From Alicyclobacillus_A sp963788285 (GTDB lineage Bacteria > Bacillota > Bacilli > Alicyclobacillales > Alicyclobacillaceae): a stretch of DNA of 64,000 nt. Within the stretch, counting starts at the first letter, position 1; every line of letters begins with the position of its first letter. The position numbers and the translations under genes are program-made. Under the pieces are notes generated by a model. It saw only the letters and a list, made by a program, of their open reading frames with translations. It did not search any database and had not been told where the DNA came from. Below are positions 34,507-42,598 of the stretch, piece by piece. The stretch lies in assembly GCA_963788285.1 (NCBI GenBank), contig CAWBGB010000004.1, positions 186,001-250,000 of the forward strand, read 5' to 3'.

Positions 34507-35250
34507 TCAGGGATCGGCTGGGTGGTGCCACACCACCGGCTTGCTGACGATGAATCCATGTCCCTCCACCAATGACACCAGTTCCGGCAGACAAGGTTCC
34601 AATGTCTCTACTTTGTCGAGTACGGTGACCACGATCGGTACGTCACTCTTCTGAAACCACCGGGCTCGCGAGCGAATCTGCCGCATGTGCCCGTACCCGG
34701 AGATACTGCGCGCCGTGGAGACCCAGAGGATGTCTCGGTGACGTAGAAATTCAGCCACCACCTGGTAGACCGGCTTGCCACCGATGCGGTTCTGTTCCAA
34801 CGTAAAGATTTGCACCTGAAGGCCGTTGTAAGCGGCGCCAGACGTTGGTTCCGGAACGTCCGTTGGTTGCTGATTTCCTGGCTGTTTCACCGCATCTCCT
34901 CCTTCACTGTCCACAGTCGGCCACACGTGTCCCCGCTCCACCACCATCACGCCTTTTTTACCCATCCGCTTTTGGCACACTGGGATGAAGCACTCCAGTG
35001 CGGGCAGCGTGTCCACAAATTCCAACAGCACCGGAAGCTCATTAGACGACACTTCACTTTCCACGGTTCGGAACGTGCGCGACGACCGACTGCCTTCGAC
35101 GTGACTCCAAACCGTGCCCCCGCGCAGTCCGCAAGCCAGAGCGTCCTGCAGTAGCACATTGTACAGCAGGCGCCCCCGCCAGTCTGTGTCGGCACCGTTC
35201 CACAACCCCACTTTCAGTACGCCACACGACGAGCATAGGGATTCGTTCAT
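34507..35250 (-). CDS. Tandem DUF190 (PII-like) protein
   Basis: About 247 residues made of two DUF190 units, joined by a linker rich in Gly, Gln and Pro (about residues 115-150). Each has the pattern hydrophobic strand, KxLY/RLLYN, a helix, GG/STARSISGYGH, then a strand and EFVDTLPALECFIP or LDKVETLEPCLPEL. DUF190 proteins have a PII/NrpR-like ferredoxin fold and are often linked to fluoride channels or other transporters; they are normally single domain. ATG 35250 has GGAGG upstream. Convergent with the membrane protein gene, 4 bp apart. Role unknown. Confidence 0.75.
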   Translation of the reverse strand: MNESLCSSCGVLKVGLWNGADTDWRGRLLYNVLLQDALACGLRGGTVWSHVEGSRSSRTFRTVESEVSSNELPVLLEFVDTLPALECFIPVCQKRMGKKGVMVVERGHVWPTVDSEGGDAVKQPGNQQPTDVPEPTSGAAYNGLQVQIFTLEQNRIGGKPVYQVVAEFLRHRDILWVSTARSISGYGHMRQIRSRARWFQKSDVPIVVTVLDKVETLEPCLPELVSLVEGHGFIVSKPVVWHHPADP

Positions 35251-35342
35251 CAAAAAACCTCCATCCGCCAAACGAACCGTGCAAGTCTTCGGCGATTGTG
35301 GCACAATGTCTGTGGTACTTGTTCCAAGAGAGGAGTCAGGCT

Positions 35343-35540
35343 GTGCATACGCTTCTACACCTCGGACTAGACGTTGTCTTTCTCATTGTGATTGCCGTTC
35401 TCTTCACCATATTCGTCGTCGTACGACCAGATGCGAACCGCACCGTTTCTCGCCGTCGCCTGATTGGCATTGCCTGCGTCGGGCTGGTCATCGGAATCGT
35501 CTTTCTGAGTACATCGTCTCTGTATGTTCAGTCCTCCTAA
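35343..35540 (+). CDS. Small two-helix membrane protein
   Basis: 65 residues from GTG 35343, with GAGAGGAG 7-8 nt upstream. Two hydrophobic helices (VVFLIVIAVLFTIFVVV and IGIACVGLVIGIVFL) are separated by a basic loop (RPDANRTVSRRR). Divergent from the tandem DUF190 gene. No family recognised. Confidence 0.65.
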   Translation: MHTLLHLGLDVVFLIVIAVLFTIFVVVRPDANRTVSRRRLIGIACVGLVIGIVFLSTSSLYVQSS

Positions 35541-35654
35541 CAGGACATGTCCTCTTCTTTCAGGATGGCCTCTCTGCGCCTCGTTTTAACCGGGTGTTTA
35601 TCCCCCCTGCAAAAAGGGGCGCTGTCCGAGAGTCAAGCCGGTGTTTTTTGAATC

Positions 35655-35679
35655 AAAAACCCCAGCCTCGACTGGGGTT
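35655..35679 (-). terminator. Terminator on the minus strand before the 35767 gene end
   Basis: ACCCCAG/CTGGGGT stem followed by TTTTTG on the minus strand. It supports a minus-strand gene ending upstream at about 35767. The rest of 35541-35766 holds no gene that I can support. Confidence 0.7.
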
Positions 35680-35766
35680 CTGCAAGGTATGGGGACGGCG
35701 ATACATGAGTCCACAGAGGAAAAACGGGTTGCCGCGGCAACCCGTAGATTAGACACGTGCGTATAT

Positions 35767-36033
35767 TTAATCTTCGATAACCGTCCAAAACCGGCTGTAT
35801 TCGTCAATCACCGGATGTCGACTGGCCCCGCGAGGCGAATTCTCCGATTGAGGAATGGCCGATGCCGCATTACGGGCAGTGCCAGATCCAGTTGAACTCT
35901 GCGCTCGAAAATGCGGGATTCCCCACAATGAGGACACACGGCTGAGGGCACCCTTGGTCACTCTCCCTGCACGCTTCGCACTGAGAATTCCCAGCTGAAC
36001 AAAACGCAAGTTTCTCGCAAATGATATCCTCAT
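35767..36033 (-). CDS. Hypothetical basic protein
   Basis: About 88 residues, Arg- and Ser-rich, ending HPVIDEYSRFWTVIED. No family recognised, and the only ribosome-binding-like sequence near ATG 36033 is weak. The good terminator 90 bp downstream and the protein-like C-terminus are the only support. It could also be a chance frame. Confidence 0.35.
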   Translation of the reverse strand: MRISFARNLRFVQLGILSAKRAGRVTKGALSRVSSLWGIPHFRAQSSTGSGTARNAASAIPQSENSPRGASRHPVIDEYSRFWTVIED

Positions 36034-36060
36034 TCTATTATATCTTCTTGGAAGATTTTT

Positions 36061-36078
36061 CAGCGATTTGCACAAGCG
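36061..36078 (+). promoter_or_regulatory. Copy of the GCGATTTGCA motif upstream of map
   Basis: CAGCGATTTGCACAAGCG, about 190 bp before map and on the same strand. Part of the intergenic motif family described under findings. Confidence 0.5.
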
Positions 36079-36264
36079 CGACGAAAGACGCATATCTCGT
36101 ATCTGTACATCCTGGTGATAGACGAACAAGAATGGTAGCGCGCCGTCGCATCTGAAATCGGTTTTGGGTATGATGGAACACAGTGAAAGAGGTAGAATAA
36201 GCGGGTGACGAAGGTTTTTGGGGCACAGTACATGTGACTACCGATTGTAAATGGAGGTTTCACG

Positions 36265-37011
36265 TTGATTGTCACAAAAAGCAAATACGAAATACAGCTG
36301 ATGCGCGAGGCCGGCAAGGTTGTCGCAGAATGCCATGCGGCATTGAAGGACTTTATCAAGCCGGGCATCACCACCTTGCAAATTGACGAATTCGTAGAGA
36401 AATTTATTACCCGCCACAAGATGATCCCGGCACAGAAGGGCTACCACGGGTATCCATACGCAGCCTGCACGTCGGTAAACGACGTGATTTGCCATGGGTT
36501 TCCGAGCGACTACGTGCTCAAGGATGGAGACATCATCACCGTGGACATGGTTGCGTTGCACAAGGGACTGCACGCCGACTCCGCGTGGAGCTACGCCGTC
36601 GGCAATATTAGCGAGGAAGCGCAGCACTTGCTCGACGTGACTCATACAGCCCTGTTCAAGGGCATTGAGCAGGCGGTCATTGACAACCACATTTCAGACA
36701 TTGGCCACGCGATTCAGACGTACGTAGAATCGGAAGGTCTGTCGGTCGTTCGCGACTACATTGGCCACGGCATTGGTCGCAAGATGCACGAGCCACCGGA
36801 AGTATTGCACTTCGGGCCGCCGCACCGTGGACCGAAGATCCGCAAGGGCATGACGTTTACGATTGAGCCGATGGTCAACATCGGATCTTATGAAACGGTG
36901 TTGGACGAAGACGGCTGGACGGCCCGGACGGCAGACGGCAGCCTCACCACCCAGTACGAACATACGCTGGTCATCACGGACAACGGCCCGGAGATTTTGA
37001 CAGCGCTCTGA
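36265..37011 (+). CDS. map: Methionine aminopeptidase, type I
   Basis: 248 residues. Removes the N-terminal methionine of new proteins. Metal ligands are visible: Asp in ITVDMVAL (about residue 93) and DSAWSY (about 104), His in GHGIGRKMHEPP (about 170), Glu in FTIEPMVN (about 203) and TQYEHTLV (about 234). TTG 36265 has TGGAGGT upstream. Not in the ribosomal-protein cluster, where one map copy often lies, so this may be a second copy. Confidence 0.95.
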   Translation: MIVTKSKYEIQLMREAGKVVAECHAALKDFIKPGITTLQIDEFVEKFITRHKMIPAQKGYHGYPYAACTSVNDVICHGFPSDYVLKDGDIITVDMVALHKGLHADSAWSYAVGNISEEAQHLLDVTHTALFKGIEQAVIDNHISDIGHAIQTYVESEGLSVVRDYIGHGIGRKMHEPPEVLHFGPPHRGPKIRKGMTFTIEPMVNIGSYETVLDEDGWTARTADGSLTTQYEHTLVITDNGPEILTAL

Positions 37012-37022
37012 TGACATGGATT

Positions 37023-37045
37023 GGCGCGCCCAAAAAAGGCGCGCC
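37023..37045. terminator. Hairpin after map
   Basis: GGCGCGCC repeated as an inverted repeat around AAAAAAA-type loop, between convergent map and the ferritin-VIT1 gene. Strong stem; no T-run outside the stem on the + strand. Confidence 0.5.
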
Positions 37046-37095
37046 ATTCACGTGTTCAGAGGTTTGGGTTGTGAAACCACTTGGCACAAAACGTC

Positions 37096-38250
37096 CTAGA
37101 CCGCCGCGACGCCGAAAATGGAAGAGCCAATGACCCCGAGTGCGTACGACACAAGGCCGACCATGATGCCAACCATTGTCATTTCGAGACCACTCGACCA
37201 CCAACTCCGAACGGTGATGAGGCTCTTCGCAGCGCCGACAGCGAAATGCGCCAACAAGCTGACAATTGCGGCTGCAACCATGGCTGGGAGGCCACTCAAA
37301 AAGAAGAATGGCACCAGCGGAATAATACCGCCGACGAACGTGGACAAGCTGCCAAACAAAGCAGATTTCCACGGATTCCCACGGCCTTCCTCTTGAAATC
37401 CAAACTCCTCCTGCACCATGGTCTTGAGAAACTGCTCCTTATCCTGGGCAATCGTCTCGGCAATCTTGGAGGATTCCTCCGGGGTGAAACCCTTGAGCTG
37501 GTAGAGCAATGCCAGTTCTTCGATTTCGTGCTCCGGTTCCTCTTCAATTTCCCGCCGTTCCTGGGCCAACGTGGTCTCCAACACTTCGTTCTCCGACTTC
37601 GTCGCGAGCCAGGCTCCTGCCCCCATGGACAACGTGCTGGCCACGGCACCAAAGAAGCCGCTGATGAGCACTGTATGCGTGTTCGCCGTGTATCCAGCGA
37701 CACCGGAAATGATGCCAAAAATTGCGCCCAGGCCGTCATTCACCCCGTAAATGGCATCCCCCACCCAATCCTTGGACCCTTGACGGTGACGCTCGCGGCC
37801 CCAGAGACTACGCAGTCGCTTCTCCGGACTGTGACCTTCCTTCAACAATTCATCTAGTTCTCCGTGCGCCGCCTCATCGGCGTCAATCTCGTCGAGGATG
37901 CGGACGATGTCTTCGTCGTTGATGACGTTGCGCAGGGAGCGGTACCACGTCGCATTGCTATCTTCAATGGCTTCAATCCGCTGCACAATCCCCACTGGAT
38001 TCAGGCCTTTGATGGAGACTTTCGGTTTCTGGAGGGTGGTCACGTCATAACCCGACGCCCTGAGCTTTTCCTCCCACATACGCGCGTGCTTATACTCCAC
38101 GTCCGCAAGCTGGGCGAAGATACCCTTGCGCCGCTCATTCGTTTCTTGCTGTGCTGAGAGTTCGTACAAGGCGGCAGCTTCCATTTCGCGCCGCCAGTTC
38201 TCCACCATGGTCTTTTGTATATAGTCGCGGTTTGCGGATTCGGTCGTCAT
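37096..38250 (-). CDS. Ferritin-like/VIT1 fusion membrane protein (MbfA type)
   Basis: About 384 residues. The N-terminal about 150 residues form a ferritin-like di-iron four-helix domain (EMEAAALYELSAQQ, EYKHARMWEEK, DEIDADEAAHGELDEL with ExxH motifs). The C-terminal part is a CCC1/VIT1 iron/manganese transporter domain with about five helices (GVNDGLGAIFGIISG, STLSMGAGAWLATKSE). This is the MbfA arrangement, which exports iron and protects from peroxide in other bacteria. ATG 38250 has GGAGG 6 nt upstream; an overlapping ATG lies one codon before. Two GCGATTTGCA-type motifs lie at 38280-38310, in its promoter region. Confidence 0.85.
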   Translation of the reverse strand: MTTESANRDYIQKTMVENWRREMEAAALYELSAQQETNERRKGIFAQLADVEYKHARMWEEKLRASGYDVTTLQKPKVSIKGLNPVGIVQRIEAIEDSNATWYRSLRNVINDEDIVRILDEIDADEAAHGELDELLKEGHSPEKRLRSLWGRERHRQGSKDWVGDAIYGVNDGLGAIFGIISGVAGYTANTHTVLISGFFGAVASTLSMGAGAWLATKSENEVLETTLAQERREIEEEPEHEIEELALLYQLKGFTPEESSKIAETIAQDKEQFLKTMVQEEFGFQEEGRGNPWKSALFGSLSTFVGGIIPLVPFFFLSGLPAMVAAAIVSLLAHFAVGAAKSLITVRSWWSSGLEMTMVGIMVGLVSYALGVIGSSIFGVAAV

Positions 38251-38279
38251 CATACGCCTCCTTCGCGAGTCACTTTCGC

Positions 38280-38310
38280 GTGCAAATCTGTCGCCACTTT
38301 GCAAATCGCC
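38280..38310 (-). promoter_or_regulatory. Paired GCGATTTGCA-type motifs upstream of the ferritin-VIT1 gene
   Basis: On the minus strand GGCGATTTGCAAAG (exact core) is followed 18 bp later by CAGATTTGCACG (degenerate copy). Located 30-60 bp before the gene start, in the right place for an operator. Confidence 0.5.
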
Positions 38311-38372
38311 AAGTATAATAGCATAATACCTGATTACTCCGCCCGGCTAAAGCGCTCGAAGGAACACGCGCC

Positions 38373-38734
38373 ATGCACGAACTACCGTTGAAACGAGTCT
38401 ACGACCCATGATCCACGAGCGACGGAACGTGCATCCTTGTAGATAGGCTGTGAGCACGGGGCCTGTCCAAAACAGATGCACATGTGGATGAGTGGTTACG
38501 CGACATCGCATCTTCTCCAGAGCTGCGAAAGTGGTTTGACCATCGCCCTGAGAGGTTCCTGGAATTTCGCAGACAGTACGAGGTGGAACTTCACAACAGC
38601 CCCATCCACCAAGCATCGGTACAAAAGGTGCTGACACACCTTGCGTAAGGCGACGTCACACTTCTGTACGCTGCGCGCGAAAGATTCACAACCACGCCAT
38701 GGTCCTGTACGACGCCCTGACTGCACATATGTAA
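38373..38734 (+). pseudogene. DUF488 (YeaO-like) protein, dead gene
   Basis: From ATG 38373 the frame gives LKRVYDP, STSDGTCILVDRL, then DEWLRDIASSPELRKWF, PERFLEFRRQYEVEL and GDVTLLYAA, a clear YeaO/DUF488 sequence. It is interrupted by TGA after YDP, TGA where LVDRLW has its Trp, TAA before GDVTLL, and a frameshift before the final HNHAMVLYDAL that ends at 38734. At least four lesions. The family's function is unknown. Confidence 0.85.
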
Positions 38735-38735
38735 A

Positions 38736-38757
38736 CCCCTCGGCCGACACCGAGGGT
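38736..38757. terminator. Hairpin between the dead DUF488 gene and the Toprim gene
   Basis: ACCCCTCGG/CCGAGGGT stem around a short loop, between two convergent genes. Confidence 0.6.
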
Positions 38758-38786
38758 CCATACGAATGGCGATGGCGTACGTATGT

Positions 38787-39167
38787 TTACAGGTGGTCAA
38801 ACAGCTCCGGGTGGAGCCACTTGTCGTCCACTTCGAAATGTGCGTCTGCGAGGACGCGAGCCAGGTGTTCCAGAGGGGTTCGCGCAACTTCCCGGTACAT
38901 GCGGCGCGTGTACAGGTGTTTTGCGTTGGGCAATTCCCTTTTCAATTGACTTCGCAATTTCATGCCCGAAGCGTCCGCATCCACGAGCACATACACGTCT
39001 TCTTCGTCTTGCAGTTCTTGAATGAACATTTCCATTTTCTCGTAACTCAAGGTCCCGAACGTACACACAATCCGCACGGGTTCATTTAAGACGGTGAGCA
39101 ACCGCTCCCGGTCCGTCTTGCCTTCCACAATAATCACTTTCTCCGCGTCCTCGCTTCGAATCGTCAT
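38787..39167 (-). CDS. Small Toprim-domain protein (YusF-like)
   Basis: 126 residues. A stand-alone Toprim domain: the Glu is in KVIIVEGKTDRE (about residue 16) and the DxD in VYVLVDADASG (about 65), which bind Mg2+ in primases, topoisomerases and RNase M5. It resembles B. subtilis YusF rather than RnmV. Substrate unknown. ATG 39167 has AAAGGGTG upstream. Confidence 0.8.
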   Translation of the reverse strand: MTIRSEDAEKVIIVEGKTDRERLLTVLNEPVRIVCTFGTLSYEKMEMFIQELQDEEDVYVLVDADASGMKLRSQLKRELPNAKHLYTRRMYREVARTPLEHLARVLADAHFEVDDKWLHPELFDHL

Positions 39168-39263
39168 GAAAGTCACCCTTTCTTTTCGGGCCTTTCCACA
39201 AAGTACGCGTGGCAAGGAAAAGCGGCACGGCGTGTCCATCTCATCAAACGACGAACGTATCCA

Positions 39264-39371
39264 TCATTGTATGCTAGGGGTACCGGAAAGACTCGTCAGA
39301 AAGTAATGTGCCTCACGCTCGTAGTGTTCAGTCACAACGCGCACAGCCAGGTCGACATCCTTGGCCCGCAA
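39264..39371 (-). pseudogene. Possible small gene remnant upstream of the Toprim gene
   Basis: A TTG at 39371 behind GGGGGG gives 35 protein-like residues (RAKDVDLAVRVVTEHYERE…). Just upstream, a second good start (AAGGAGG then ATG) enters a different frame, so the present frame may be the tail of a frameshifted gene. No family recognised. Confidence 0.25.
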
Positions 39372-39513
39372 GGCGCGCCCCCCATATCAATCTCGCTATC
39401 ATAGATCCTCCTTGGGAACTCAATCATACCGCACATGTCCGCTGCGAGTAACCTCTCAGGCCGCTTTAACCCACACTTTTTTGCTTATTTTAATAAATTG
39501 GCAGAATCTAAGT

Positions 39514-39543
39514 TTCGTAAAATTGTTTAATACTTGCTATACT
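39514..39543 (+). promoter_or_regulatory. Probable promoter of the opp operon (extended -10)
   Basis: TTGCTATACT at 39534-39543 combines TATACT (-10) with an upstream TG, an extended -10; a weak -35 (TTCGTA) is 18 nt before it. About 155 bp before oppD. The remaining 39372-39697 is AT-rich leader without a gene. Confidence 0.55.
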
Positions 39544-39697
39544 TTCTTTTGCGATCCTGTTAATAGTCCCAGTAGCGTAACGAAAGTTGTTTATGGATGC
39601 GCACTGCTATCGACAACCGATTCGTTGCGAAACCAATGTAGGCGCTGTTCTGTCGACTGGTCAAAGTCGGAAAAACCCAGAAGAAGGGGTGGTATTC

Positions 39698-40654
39698 ATG
39701 ACCGAGCTACTGGAAGTATCAGACTTAAAAATTGAGTTCCAATTAGACGAGAAGTACTATCAAGCGGTTCAAAGCGTGAATTTCACGATTCGTCGCGGGG
39801 AGACGCTTGGTTTGGTTGGCGAGTCCGGTTGCGGCAAGAGCGTAACGTCTTTGGCGATAATGCGTCTGTTGCGAGAGCCAACAAAAATTTCAGGATCGGT
39901 AAAGTTTGAGGGAAATGAACTCCTACACCTCAAGGAATCACAGATGCGATCGGTACGTGGCAACGACATCAGCATGATCTTTCAGGAGCCTATGACCTCC
40001 CTCAATCCAGTGCAGCGAATTGGAAAGCAAATCGGCGAAAGTCTGATCCTGCACAAAGGGATGTCGCCGAAGGCGGCGCGCCTGAAAGCGATCGAATTGT
40101 TGAAGGAAGTTGGCATTCCGCGAGCGGAACAAATTGTGGATGAGTACCCACATCAATTGTCGGGAGGAATGCGCCAGCGTGTCATGATTGCGATCGCCAT
40201 GGCGTGCAGGCCGAAGCTACTCATTGCAGACGAGCCAACCACTGCGCTCGACGTGACCATTCAAGCACAGATTCTCGATTTGATGCGGAAATTAGCGAAG
40301 GAGAACGACATGTCCATTCTCCTCATTTCGCACGACCTCGGGGTTGTCGCAGAAATGTGCGACCGTGTCGCCGTCATGTACGCCGGTAAAATTGTGGAAG
40401 AAGGTTCTGTGCAACAAATCTTCAAGAATCCACAACATCCGTACACCAAAGGCTTGCTGAACTCCTTGCCGAAACTTACAGGAGAGCGCAGCCGTTTGAC
40501 GCCTATCGATGGGAATGTCCCTTCCCTTCGCAACATGCCCGAGGGATGTCGGTTTGCTCCGCGCTGCAAACATGCGACCGAGCAATGCAAACAGAATCCT
40601 GAATTCCATGAAATTGAGTCCGGCCACCGTTCACGGTGCTGGCTGCATGCGTAA
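39698..40654 (+). CDS. oppD: Oligopeptide ABC transporter, ATP-binding protein OppD
   Basis: 318 residues. Walker A GESGCGKS (about residue 40), Q-loop FQEPMTSLNP, signature LSGGMRQR (about 154) and Walker B LLIADEPTTALD. The C-terminal oligopeptide-transporter extension has the cysteine cluster CRFAPRCKHATEQC, which can bind an Fe-S cluster in this subfamily. ATG 39698 has AGAAGGGG upstream. First of five opp genes in one direction. Substrate class (oligopeptide or dipeptide) is inferred. Confidence 0.93.
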   Translation: MTELLEVSDLKIEFQLDEKYYQAVQSVNFTIRRGETLGLVGESGCGKSVTSLAIMRLLREPTKISGSVKFEGNELLHLKESQMRSVRGNDISMIFQEPMTSLNPVQRIGKQIGESLILHKGMSPKAARLKAIELLKEVGIPRAEQIVDEYPHQLSGGMRQRVMIAIAMACRPKLLIADEPTTALDVTIQAQILDLMRKLAKENDMSILLISHDLGVVAEMCDRVAVMYAGKIVEEGSVQQIFKNPQHPYTKGLLNSLPKLTGERSRLTPIDGNVPSLRNMPEGCRFAPRCKHATEQCKQNPEFHEIESGHRSRCWLHA

Positions 40655-40668
40655 AGGGAGGGAGTTCG

Positions 40669-41634
40669 ATGTCTGAGGTTTTGTTGCACGTCAATGATCT
40701 AAAAAAATATTTTCCCATCCGCAAGGGAGTTTTGCGGCGAACAGTGGGTCATGTTCGCGCTGTCGATGGCTTATCGTTCGATGTTCGTCACGGCGAAACG
40801 CTCGGAGTCGTCGGAGAGTCCGGGTGTGGTAAATCGACGATGGGGCGAAGTATTCTTCGCTTGATTGAACCTACCAGCGGTACGGTTGAGTTTGAAGGCC
40901 GTAATGTCGTCAAGTTGTCAAAACGTGAAATGCGTGCGATGCGGCGCAATATGCAGATTGTCTTTCAAGATCCGTACGCATCGCTAAATCCGCGCTATTC
41001 AATTAAACAAACCTTGATGGAGCCCATGGTCATCCACAACCTTTATACGCCAAGTCAACGCGAATCCCGTGTCAAATCGCTGCTGGAACGTGTGGGACTC
41101 GACCCGGACTATGCCAAGCGCTATCCGCACGAGTTTTCTGGAGGTCAAAGACAGCGTATTGGAATTGCCCGGGCATTGGCATTGAATCCAAAGTTAATCA
41201 TCTTGGACGAACCTGTGGCAGCGCTTGACGTTTCCGTCCAGTCGCAAGTATTGAACCTGTTGGAAGACCTACAAAAGGAATTCCGGTTGACGTATGTGTT
41301 TGTGGCGCACGATTTGAGCGTTGTTCGCCACATCAGTGATCGCGTTCTGGTGCTGTACCTCGGCAAAATGGCCGAATTGGCGTCCTCAGATGATTTGTTT
41401 TCGGATCCGCTGCATCCGTATACCCAGGCATTGTTGTCCGCCGTTCCAGTCCCAGATCCGGACATTCGGCGCGAACGGATCATCCTTCAAGGAGATCTCC
41501 CGAGCCCAGCCAACCCGCCATCTGGCTGTCCGTTCCACACCCGCTGCCCGTTGGCCATGGACGTGTGCTCAAAGAAAGTTCCAGAGTGGAAGGAAGTAAA
41601 ACCAAACCACAAGGTCGCTTGTCATCTGTACTGA
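40669..41634 (+). CDS. oppF: Oligopeptide ABC transporter, ATP-binding protein OppF
   Basis: 321 residues. Walker A GESGCGKS (about residue 55), signature FSGGQRQR and Walker B LIILDEPVAALD; the C-terminal CPFHTRCPLAMDVC is typical of OppF. Partners OppD. ATG 40669 has AGGGAGGG upstream and lies 14 bp after oppD. Confidence 0.93.
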   Translation: MSEVLLHVNDLKKYFPIRKGVLRRTVGHVRAVDGLSFDVRHGETLGVVGESGCGKSTMGRSILRLIEPTSGTVEFEGRNVVKLSKREMRAMRRNMQIVFQDPYASLNPRYSIKQTLMEPMVIHNLYTPSQRESRVKSLLERVGLDPDYAKRYPHEFSGGQRQRIGIARALALNPKLIILDEPVAALDVSVQSQVLNLLEDLQKEFRLTYVFVAHDLSVVRHISDRVLVLYLGKMAELASSDDLFSDPLHPYTQALLSAVPVPDPDIRRERIILQGDLPSPANPPSGCPFHTRCPLAMDVCSKKVPEWKEVKPNHKVACHLY

Positions 41635-41663
41635 TCCATCCCGGAAGGAGAGAAGAAAGAATT

Positions 41664-42581
41664 ATGTCAGTCGTCGAAAAGGCAATTTCTCCACCGCCCG
41701 TGACGCCGACGTCGACAAAAAAGTCGTTTGGCCGGCGTCTGTGGAAGAGTATAAAGGAATTTCCAATGTTGTATGCTGGGGGACTGATTGTGTTCCTCAT
41801 GGTGGTTGTCGCGGTTTTCGCGCCCGAGCTTGCGCCACATAACCCGACGGAAGTGTTCCAGCAAACCGGATTAACGGCACAAGGTACGCCGGTTGGGCCG
41901 AATGCTACGTTCCCGCTTGGCACAGACAGCAACGGGCGTGACATCCTGTCCCGCATTATCTACGGTACGCGCGTTTCCATCACGGTAGGTATCGTTTCCA
42001 CCGTCATCAACCTGGTGATTGGCATAGTCGTCGGACTCGTCGCCGGGTACTACGGCAAGTGGGTGGACAACGTTCTGATGCGCGTCGTTGACGTTATTCT
42101 CGCTTTCCCGTTCCTGCTGTTTTCCATGGCACTGGTTGCCGCCCTTGGACCGAGTATGAAAAGTGTGCTCATCGCGCTCGGTGTCACTGGCTGGGGAACG
42201 ATGGCACGTTTGGTACGCAGCCAAGTCTTGTCTCTGCGCGAGATGGAATTCGTACAAGCGGAACGGGCTCTCGGAGCGTCCTCGTTCCGAATCATGTTTC
42301 GCGTCATTCTTCCGAATGTGTTCGGAACAATTATTGTGTTCTCCATGCTCAACGTCGGTAACAACATCCTGACCGAATCAGCCCTAAGCTTCCTTGGAAT
42401 CGGGATTCAGCCACCGACGCCGAGTTGGGGGAACATGATTGAAGCTGGTATGCAATCGTATCAATACGCGCCGTGGACGATTTTGTTCCCAGGAGCGGCG
42501 CTCGCGATTGCCGTACTTGGATTTAACTTGCTCGGCGATGGATTGCGTGACATCTTTGATCCGCATAACACGCAACACTAA
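41664..42581 (+). CDS. oppC: Oligopeptide ABC transporter permease OppC
   Basis: 305 residues. Cytoplasmic N-terminal tail with a Pro/Thr-rich start, first helix at about 35-57, then the OppC extracytoplasmic loop with FPLGTDSNGRDILSRIIYGTRVS, five further helices, and the EAA loop (EFVQAERALGASSFRIMFRVILPN) that contacts the ATPases. ATG 41664 has GGAAGGAG upstream, 29 bp after oppF. Confidence 0.93.
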   Translation: MSVVEKAISPPPVTPTSTKKSFGRRLWKSIKEFPMLYAGGLIVFLMVVVAVFAPELAPHNPTEVFQQTGLTAQGTPVGPNATFPLGTDSNGRDILSRIIYGTRVSITVGIVSTVINLVIGIVVGLVAGYYGKWVDNVLMRVVDVILAFPFLLFSMALVAALGPSMKSVLIALGVTGWGTMARLVRSQVLSLREMEFVQAERALGASSFRIMFRVILPNVFGTIIVFSMLNVGNNILTESALSFLGIGIQPPTPSWGNMIEAGMQSYQYAPWTILFPGAALAIAVLGFNLLGDGLRDIFDPHNTQH

Positions 42582-42598
42582 AGAGAGGAGGATAACCT

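Noticed and set aside
38373..38734. Alternative genetic code or selenoprotein to explain the TGA codons in the DUF488 gene
   Set aside because: The same gene also has a TAA and a frameshift, and many other genes in the window use TGA as a normal stop.
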